From positions 1 through 11,651 of the forward strand of contig CBFGRU010000081.1 in the NCBI GenBank assembly GCA_965651255.1: a stretch of 11,651 bases of DNA. The letters run 5' to 3'. Within the stretch, counting starts at the first letter, position 1. Each line of letters opens with the position of its first letter. The position numbers were made by a program, and so were the translations under genes. The notes under the pieces were generated by a model, which saw only the letters and a list, made by a program, of their open reading frames with translations, did not search any database and was not told where the DNA came from. The DNA is from CBFGRU01 sp965651255. GTDB lineage: Bacteria; Planctomycetota; Phycisphaerae; Phycisphaerales; SM1A02. Shown piece by piece: positions 7,074-11,651 of this stretch.

Positions 7074-9164
7074 TCACGCGCTGAAACCGTAGTCCGTCCA
7101 CCGCCGGTCCACGAGCGCTTTCGTTGCATCATCCATGGTCAGGATCGGCGGCCAGTCACGCACCGGCTGGCCATGCCGTTCATCGCCGGCCTGCTTTGCG
7201 GTCGCATCGAACCCGATGCGCCCGCTCGTCGGCCCGGGCGGTGTCGTGGCCGCGCGCTCGGTCAGAAGATCGCGCCCGGGGTCAGAGTTCGCCAACCAGT
7301 GAAACAGCACCGCGCCCGCATCATCACCATTCACCGTTGCGTCCACCGCGATCACGAACACCGCGACGCCCTTCGCTGCTTCACCCATCGCTTCCGCGGC
7401 GTTCCACACCGCCCTCACCGCACGCTCACCATCACCCGCCTGCTGCTTCGCGACCCCGATGAACACCGCCCGTCCGCCGCCGAACTCCGGCACTCTCACC
7501 CACGAAACCAGCGAACCCGTCAGCTCCCGCTTCAGCGACTCCTCCAACGCCTGCACATCATCGCCACGCATCACCGGCTGCCGATCGTGCGCAATCCCCC
7601 GCACTTCTTCACCCGCCACCTTCCGCGTTGCATCGAACCCGATCTTGTGACCCGCCCCCAATCGCGGCGCTGCATGATCGAGAATATCCAGCGGGCCGTT
7701 CACCACTTCCACATCCCGATGAAAATCCACCTGCTCGAACATCGCGCGCAAGACCGCGCGCTCATCGTGCACGTTCACATCCTCATCCACCACCACGATG
7801 CACTTCGTCCACGCCATCTGCCCCGCGCCCCACACCGAGTGCATCACCCGCCGCGCATGCAGCGGATACGCCTTCCTGATTCGGATGAACGCACAGTTGT
7901 GAAAACATCCAAACCGCGGCAGGTCATAATCCTCGATATCGTGAATCAGCGTTTTCAGCAGCGGAAAGAACACCCGCTCCGTCGCCTTCCCCAGGTAGTA
8001 ATCCTCCTGCGGCGGCAGTCCCACAATCGTCGTCGGGTACACCGCTTCCCGTCGATGGGTGATGGCGCTCACCTCCACGATCGGGTACCGGTCCGGCAGC
8101 GAATAGAAACCCGTGTGGTCGCCGAACGGACCCTCGAACACCGCCCCCGGCCCAAGCGCTTCACCCGTGCGCGGGTCGTACCCGATGAATCCGCACTCGC
8201 ACGACACCCACCCCTCGATCACAATCTCGCTGTTCGCGGGCACCCACAGCGGAACCGTCTTCCCGCGCACCAGTCGAATGCCCTTTCCGTTCAGAAACCC
8301 CGCCATCAGGAGTTCGCTGATTCCCGGCGGCAGCGGCGCTGTGGCCGCATACGGCAACACGCTCTCACCACCCAGGCAGATCGCAATCGGCATTCGCTTC
8401 TCACCCGCGCGTTTCCAGCTTCGCCAATGGCTCGCGCCATCGTGATGCATGTGCCAGTGCATCGCGAGATGCGTCCCATCAATCAACTGCGCGCGGTACA
8501 TGCCGATGTTGTGACTCGCCGGCTTCGGTGCATCGCGATCATCGTGATGAATCGTGTGCATCCCCGCCAGCGTGATGTAGCGACCATCACCACCCGCCGT
8601 CCCTGCCTCGTCCGCCGACATCGGGTACCCCACCGCCTGCGGATCACCATCCAGCGGCCAGCACTTGATCAGCGGAAGCCGCGTCAGATCCACCTCGCCG
8701 CGCGCAGCGAGCTTCACCACCTCCTGGCACACCCCACGCTTCACCCGCTTCGGCGGCACCCGCAACAACGGAAGAAACTCACGCACCTTCGACCACGCTT
8801 CACCCAGCGACCGCGGCGGCTGCGGCTTCACCAGCGAAGCGATCCGGCCGGCAATCGCCTCCAGTCCGCCATTCATCTCCGACACGCCCAGCGCCATCTC
8901 CATCCGCCGGTACGACCCCCACCCGTTGATCAGCAACGGAAAGTCACACCCTTCCACCCGCTCGAAGAGAATGGCGTGCCCCCCCCGATCACCATGCACC
9001 GGGTCGAACCGATGGGCCGAATCGCTCCGCCGCGCACACGGCAACTTCGACTGCCGATCCGCAATCTCCGACACTTCGAGCCGCGGCGACACTTCCGCCG
9101 AAACTCGCTTGAGTTCACCCGCACGCTCGAGCGCGCTCACGAAATCCTGCAACGTCGCATACAT
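7074..9164 (-). CDS. ubiD: UbiD-family prenyl-FMN decarboxylase
   Basis: This is a protein of 696 residues. UbiD enzymes use prenylated FMN, made by UbiX, to remove carboxyl groups from aromatic or unsaturated acids. The best-known role is in quinone biosynthesis. Family marks seen are the N-terminal LQDFVSALERAGELKRV, FPLLINGWGS, HNIGMYRAQLIDG (218-230) of the cofactor pocket, and EGPFGDHTGFYS (344-355), the most recognisable UbiD signature. FGCFHNCAFIRI and the IGFDATRK and GFDATAK stretches complete it. Compared with E. coli UbiD (about 500 residues) it is long, with an insertion near residues 40-62 and an extended C-terminus. The substrate cannot be read from sequence. Menaquinone synthesis is the likely setting, but a catabolic UbiD is possible. 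I chose ATG 9164 over in-frame ATG 9182 because TACGAT-N6 precedes it and homologs start close to the YxxLxxF motif. No ubiX is visible here. Confidence 0.9.
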   Translation of the reverse strand: MYATLQDFVSALERAGELKRVSAEVSPRLEVSEIADRQSKLPCARRSDSAHRFDPVHGDRGGHAILFERVEGCDFPLLINGWGSYRRMEMALGVSEMNGGLEAIAGRIASLVKPQPPRSLGEAWSKVREFLPLLRVPPKRVKRGVCQEVVKLAARGEVDLTRLPLIKCWPLDGDPQAVGYPMSADEAGTAGGDGRYITLAGMHTIHHDDRDAPKPASHNIGMYRAQLIDGTHLAMHWHMHHDGASHWRSWKRAGEKRMPIAICLGGESVLPYAATAPLPPGISELLMAGFLNGKGIRLVRGKTVPLWVPANSEIVIEGWVSCECGFIGYDPRTGEALGPGAVFEGPFGDHTGFYSLPDRYPIVEVSAITHRREAVYPTTIVGLPPQEDYYLGKATERVFFPLLKTLIHDIEDYDLPRFGCFHNCAFIRIRKAYPLHARRVMHSVWGAGQMAWTKCIVVVDEDVNVHDERAVLRAMFEQVDFHRDVEVVNGPLDILDHAAPRLGAGHKIGFDATRKVAGEEVRGIAHDRQPVMRGDDVQALEESLKRELTGSLVSWVRVPEFGGGRAVFIGVAKQQAGDGERAVRAVWNAAEAMGEAAKGVAVFVIAVDATVNGDDAGAVLFHWLANSDPGRDLLTERAATTPPGPTSGRIGFDATAKQAGDERHGQPVRDWPPILTMDDATKALVDRRWTDYGFSA

Positions 9165-9170
9165 CGCCCC

Positions 9171-9176
9171 ATCGTA
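9171..9176 (-). promoter_or_regulatory. Possible -10 box for a leaderless ubiD mRNA
   Basis: TACGAT on the minus strand is followed by six bases (GGGGCG) and then ATG 9164, exactly the layout before the DUF2868 gene. There is no Shine-Dalgarno for either candidate ubiD start, and the -35 region is weak. If real, the upstream ATG at 9182 would not be transcribed from this promoter. Confidence 0.4.
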
Positions 9177-9270
9177 GATCATCCGCCCGCCGCGAACGCC
9201 ACACCACGCTCTTCCTCATCGGGATCCGCCGCGTCCGCCTCTGATCCGCATCCCGCCGCTCGAGCAGCAC

Positions 9271-9333
9271 GACCCCCGGATTTCATCAACCCACCCCCGA
9301 ATTCGGCCAATCCACCCCCGGATCTCATCAATC
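9271..9333. repeat. 21-bp tandem repeat, three copies
   Basis: Three head-to-tail units of 21 bp start at 9271, 9292 and 9313, each opening with the C-rich block ACCCCCG at its second base. The first and third units agree at 18 of 21 positions, the second and third at 15 of 21. There are no indels. The next 21 bases (9334-9354) no longer match. Read on the plus strand the array would give seven-residue Pro/Asn-rich units, on the minus strand Ile-Arg-Gly-Trp units. Neither is supported as coding. Confidence 0.75.
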
Positions 9334-9584
9334 AGCCGGCGGAACCGGCCACCTGCTCTGTGACCGGGAAAACCCGCCTGCGGCCCCCGAAACGCCGATC
9401 TCCGTCTGGGACCAAGTGGGTGCGGGCGGCCACGGTTCGGAGGGAGACCAACGGAACCAGAGCCGCTGATCGCTTGCCGGTGCGCGAATCGCGAGCGGTG
9501 ACGATCGGAACGGTTCGCGGATCGGGATGAATCGGGCGATGGCGCGCCCCGTACCCTGCGCGCCGCCAAAGGATTCTTTGCTGT

Positions 9585-9836
9585 CATCCGTGCCTTCATT
9601 GCGCGCCTCTGTGCTGGCATGGAAACCATCCATGCCTTCCTTCTTCGCTTCTGTGCTGGCAAGGAAAGCATCCGTGCCTTCTTTCCTCGCATCTGTGAAG
9701 GCAAGGAAGCCATCCATGCCATCTTTCCCCGCGTCTGTGAAGGCATGGAAGTCATCCGTGCCTTCTTTGCTGGCGTCTGTGAGGGCATGGATGCGAGCTG
9801 TGCCTTCTTTGACGGCGTCCTTGCCTTCTTTTTCGG
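9585..9836. repeat. 42-bp tandem repeat, five copies plus a decayed sixth
   Basis: Units start at 9585, 9627, 9669, 9711, 9753 and 9795, each exactly 42 bp with no indels. The consensus opens CATCCRTGCCTTCTTT, continues with a variable patch, then CGCRTCTGTGAAGGC and a purine-rich end. Fourteen of 42 columns vary among units 1-5. The sixth keeps TGTGCCTTCTTT and GGCGTC and then drifts. Each unit contains TGCC at positions 7-10 and GGCA at 32-35, forming a hairpin of up to 7 bp (complete in unit 3). The two halves of the unit resemble each other at CATCCGTG and CATCTGTG, 21 bases apart, suggesting an ancestral 21-bp unit. The array is AT-richer than its surroundings. Confidence 0.9.
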
Positions 9837-9837
9837 C

Positions 9838-9855
9838 GCGCGCGATCACGCGCGC
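9838..9855. repeat. Perfect GC hairpin closing the repeat array
   Basis: GCGCGCG (9838-9844) and CGCGCGC (9849-9855) form a perfect 7-bp stem around the tetraloop ATCA, directly after the last 42-bp unit. On the plus strand a T-rich run precedes rather than follows it, and no T run follows on either strand, so it is not a standard intrinsic terminator. It could be a cruciform, a protein site or an RNA element. Confidence 0.5.
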
Positions 9856-9999
9856 AGCGTGTCGGGGGCGATGTGCGAGCGGCCGATGATGTGCGATCGA
9901 GGGATGACCACGGCCGGCACCCCCGGCACTCCCCTTCCCGGCCTTCCGCATGCAACGGGGGTCGGGGTTGCGGGTGCATATGGCGCCACGGCGGGGGCC

Positions 10000-10005
10000 T
10001 ACGAT
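10000..10005 (+). promoter_or_regulatory. Weak -10-like box before rsmB
   Basis: TACGAT lies 12 bases upstream of ATG 10018. It would give a leader of only about six bases. The hexamer 17 bases further up (CATATG) is not a -35. It is listed because the same hexamer precedes DUF2868 and ubiD, both without ribosome sites. Confidence 0.3.
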
Positions 10006-10017
10006 CCTGCCCTGATC

Positions 10018-11379
10018 ATGAGAATGCCCCGGCCTGACCGGTCCGTGCGACCGTTGATTTCCGCTGATGCCTGTTCGCCCGCGCGCTGCGCGGTGATGGA
10101 CCGCATGATCGAGCAGGTTGCGCGGTTTCCGGAGCTTGATCTGGAGTCGATGCCGACGGGTGCGCTTGATGAACGCGATGCGGCGCTGGCGATCGCGATT
10201 GAGCTGGCCATTGCACGACGATGGTTGACGCTGCAGACAATTCTGGAGGCGCACCTCGCACGCGAATGGGCATCCATTCAGCCGGAGATTCGCGCGGCCC
10301 TGCTGGTCGGCGCGGCGCAGATGTTCTTTCTCGACCGAGTTCCCACGCACGCCGCGGTGGATGATGCCGTGGAATGGACGAAGCGGCGCGTGCGGCCGAA
10401 GGCGGGCGGCCTGGTCAATGCGGTGTTGAGACAGGTTTCGGAACTGGCCAGCGATGAGCGGGAACTGTACGACCCGGATCGCCGTGATCACCTGCCGCTG
10501 CACGATGGGCAGGCGATGATTCTGCACAAGGAGTTGTTCGCGGAGGAACCCGCGCACCGGCTGGCGCAGCAGACGGGGCACGCCGATGCGCTGGTTGCGC
10601 ACTGGACGGCGACGATGGGCTTTGCGCGGACGGTGGCGCTGTGTGAGCATGATCTCATCCTGCCGCCGATCGTCATCACCGGCCTGCCCGAAGCGACGAC
10701 GGAGTGCTCAGCGCACGATGAGCCGGGCTTCTATGTGTACCACGGTCCGATGGCGTCGCTGCGGTCGCTGCTGGCTGAGCACCCGCTCGCGCGCGTGCAG
10801 GATGCGGGGACAGCCGCAGCGGTTGAACTCATCGCGGAAACATCGCCGAAACTGATCGTTGATTACTGCGCTGGTCGCGGCACCAAGACGCGCCAGCTCG
10901 CAGCGATGTTCCCGAACGCAGAGGTGGTGGCGAGTGACCCGGACCCCGCCCGCTTCGCAGCACTGGTCGAGTTGGCATCGCGGGTGCCGAACATCCGCGC
11001 GGCCGATGCCGCGGCGCTGGAGGCGCTCAACGGGCGGGCGGACCTTCTGGTGCTTGATCTGCCCTGCTCGAACACGGGTGTGATTCCCAGGCGGCCGGAG
11101 GCCCGGTTCAGTTTTCGACGCAGTCGCCTGAAGAGTCTTGAGAACCTGCAACGATCGATCATCGCGAATGCCCTTCCCCTGCGCGCGACGGGCGGCCAGG
11201 TTCTCCAGATTACCTGCAGTCTCGAACGTCTGGAGAACGAGGACCAGGCCTCGCACATCGCGCGGTGGTTTCCGTTGCGCATCGCCCAGCAGAAGCGATC
11301 GCGTCCGACCGGTCAGCCCGGCGAGCCGCCAGCGCGCTATCGTGATGGTGGATTCGCGGCAGTGCTTCTGCCGATCTAA
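10018..11379 (+). CDS. rsmB: 16S rRNA m5C967 methyltransferase RsmB
   Basis: This protein of 453 residues methylates carbon 5 of a cytosine in the decoding region of 16S rRNA, using S-adenosylmethionine. The N-terminal NusB-like RNA-binding domain (about 20-145) shows ERDAALAIAIELAIARR and FLDRVPTHAAVDDAVEW, then GGLVNAVLRQ. The methyltransferase domain has motif I VDYCAGRGTKT (281-291), a variant of the usual CAAPGGKT. Motif IV LDLPCSNTGVIPRRPEARF carries Cys350, used for enzyme release. Motif VI QITCSLERLENED carries Cys400, the catalytic nucleophile. Both cysteines are intact, so it should be active. The frame is open upstream to 9619 through the 42-bp array, which is not part of the RsmB fold. 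ATG 10018, or ATG 10024, fits the family length. There is no clear Shine-Dalgarno; TACGAT lies 12 bases before ATG 10018. Confidence 0.92.
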   Translation: MRMPRPDRSVRPLISADACSPARCAVMDRMIEQVARFPELDLESMPTGALDERDAALAIAIELAIARRWLTLQTILEAHLAREWASIQPEIRAALLVGAAQMFFLDRVPTHAAVDDAVEWTKRRVRPKAGGLVNAVLRQVSELASDERELYDPDRRDHLPLHDGQAMILHKELFAEEPAHRLAQQTGHADALVAHWTATMGFARTVALCEHDLILPPIVITGLPEATTECSAHDEPGFYVYHGPMASLRSLLAEHPLARVQDAGTAAAVELIAETSPKLIVDYCAGRGTKTRQLAAMFPNAEVVASDPDPARFAALVELASRVPNIRAADAAALEALNGRADLLVLDLPCSNTGVIPRRPEARFSFRRSRLKSLENLQRSIIANALPLRATGGQVLQITCSLERLENEDQASHIARWFPLRIAQQKRSRPTGQPGEPPARYRDGGFAAVLLPI

Positions 11380-11511
11380 GGTATTCAGCGAACGGTTCTG
11401 CACCACTCTCTGCTGTCCGCCGCATCACGCGCGGGCTAGCATGACTTTCACCTTCCCCTGACATCCACCGCGCTGCGCCTTGCGCTGAGCGCTCCGCACG
11501 GTCGAACGCCC

Positions 11512-11651
11512 ATGAACATTCTCGATATTCTCTCTCCCCAGGCCGTCAAGGTTCCGCTTGAAGCGCAGGACAAGGAAGGCGCGATCGACGAACTCATCGC
11601 CCTGCTCGCGGAACAACGCCTGATCTCGGACGCGGCCAAACTCAAGCGCAT
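11512..11651 (+). CDS. PTS EIIA (fructose/nitrogen type) protein, partial
   Basis: The first 46 residues are in the window; the gene runs off the right edge. It begins MNILDILSPQAVKVPLEAQ and continues DKEGAIDELIALLAEQRLI. This is the characteristic N-terminus of fructose-type and PtsN-type EIIA domains, in which an early strand, the DK-x-EAI helix start and a leucine-rich helix precede the phosphorylated histidine, which lies beyond the window. Such proteins accept phosphate from HPr or NPr and either pass it to a sugar permease or act as regulators. Which one applies cannot be told from this fragment. ATG 11512 is the natural family start. No Shine-Dalgarno is obvious. It lies 132 bases after rsmB, with TAGCAT at 11437-11442 as a weak -10 candidate. 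Confidence 0.85.
   Translation, partial: MNILDILSPQAVKVPLEAQDKEGAIDELIALLAEQRLISDAAKLKR

Larger units (their letters stand above)
9165..10017. other. Long divergent intergenic region with tandem arrays
   Basis: This is about 850 bases between the divergent ubiD and rsmB genes, long for such a dense window. It holds a possible ubiD -10 box, a 21-bp tandem array (9271-9333), a stretch at 9334-9584 in which I see nothing recognisable, a 42-bp tandem array (9585-9836), a GC hairpin (9838-9855), and a final GC-rich stretch leading to rsmB. Several reading frames stay open across it, mainly because both repeat periods are multiples of three. None resembles a known protein. The best candidate is a 120-residue frame at 9527-9889 (plus strand). 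Confidence 0.7.

Noticed and set aside
7173..9530. 785-residue plus-strand reading frame
   Set aside because: It is antisense to the clear UbiD gene and its translation is dominated by His, Arg and Pro, the usual shadow of a GC-rich gene. It has no recognisable domain.
9585..9836. CRISPR array
   Set aside because: The units are contiguous and similar along their whole length, with no unique spacers, and there are no cas genes.
9619..10017. N-terminal extension of RsmB through the 42-bp array
   Set aside because: It is not part of the RsmB fold, the codon-position pattern in this frame is the worst of those tested, and ATG 10018 gives the normal family length.
9328..10650. 440-residue minus-strand reading frame with KEGTD-type 14-residue repeats
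   Set aside because: More than half lies antisense to rsmB, and the frame stays open across the array only because the period is a multiple of three. The substitution pattern fits it less well than the plus frame from 9527.
11470..11500. Hairpin GCGCTGAGCGC as an rsmB terminator
   Set aside because: The stem is only five pairs around one base, with no T run after it; probably GC-rich chance pairing.

Overview
The window is GC-rich, roughly 60-65% by eye, and densely coded. It shows no insertion sequence, integrase, CRISPR array or phage gene. It looks like ordinary chromosome of a Planctomycetota bacterium, possibly the Phycisphaerae. That placement is an inference. It rests on a membrane protein with a CPxCGY...CPECGAE zinc ribbon, a style I associate with that group, on weak Shine-Dalgarno use, and on the overall gene mix. 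No marker gene settles it.

Left part (36-4324, all minus strand, read right to left): a TatA/Hcf106-type protein translocase subunit; a 746-residue multi-pass membrane protein of the DUF2868 family; a GTPase of the DUF3482 family whose GTG start overlaps the DUF2868 stop by 4 bases behind a perfect AGGAGG; and tRNA-Val(CAC), with its own -10 box and a strong intrinsic terminator. DUF2868 and DUF3482 are a recurrent gene pair and probably act together at the membrane.

Middle (4464-7077): a small SGNH/GDSL-type hydrolase (minus) lies divergent from an MltA-type lipoprotein murein transglycosylase (plus). The hydrolase lacks the expected catalytic histidine. mltA runs convergently into a small three-pass zinc-ribbon membrane protein (minus), which overlaps or abuts the end of a large UbiD-family decarboxylase (minus).

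Right part (9165-11651): a long divergent intergenic region of about 850 bp separates ubiD from rsmB, the 16S rRNA m5C methyltransferase gene. It holds two tandem arrays with related periods: three 21-bp units, then six 42-bp units with no indels, closed by a GC hairpin. This is the least explained part of the window. After rsmB, the window ends inside a gene for a PTS EIIA (fructose/nitrogen type) protein.

Two genes without a Shine-Dalgarno sequence (DUF2868 and ubiD) share an identical TACGAT-N6-ATG arrangement, which suggests leaderless transcripts. The window looks mostly like housekeeping (translation, cell wall, quinone metabolism, protein export). The repeat-rich intergenic region and the altered SGNH protein are the parts most worth following up.
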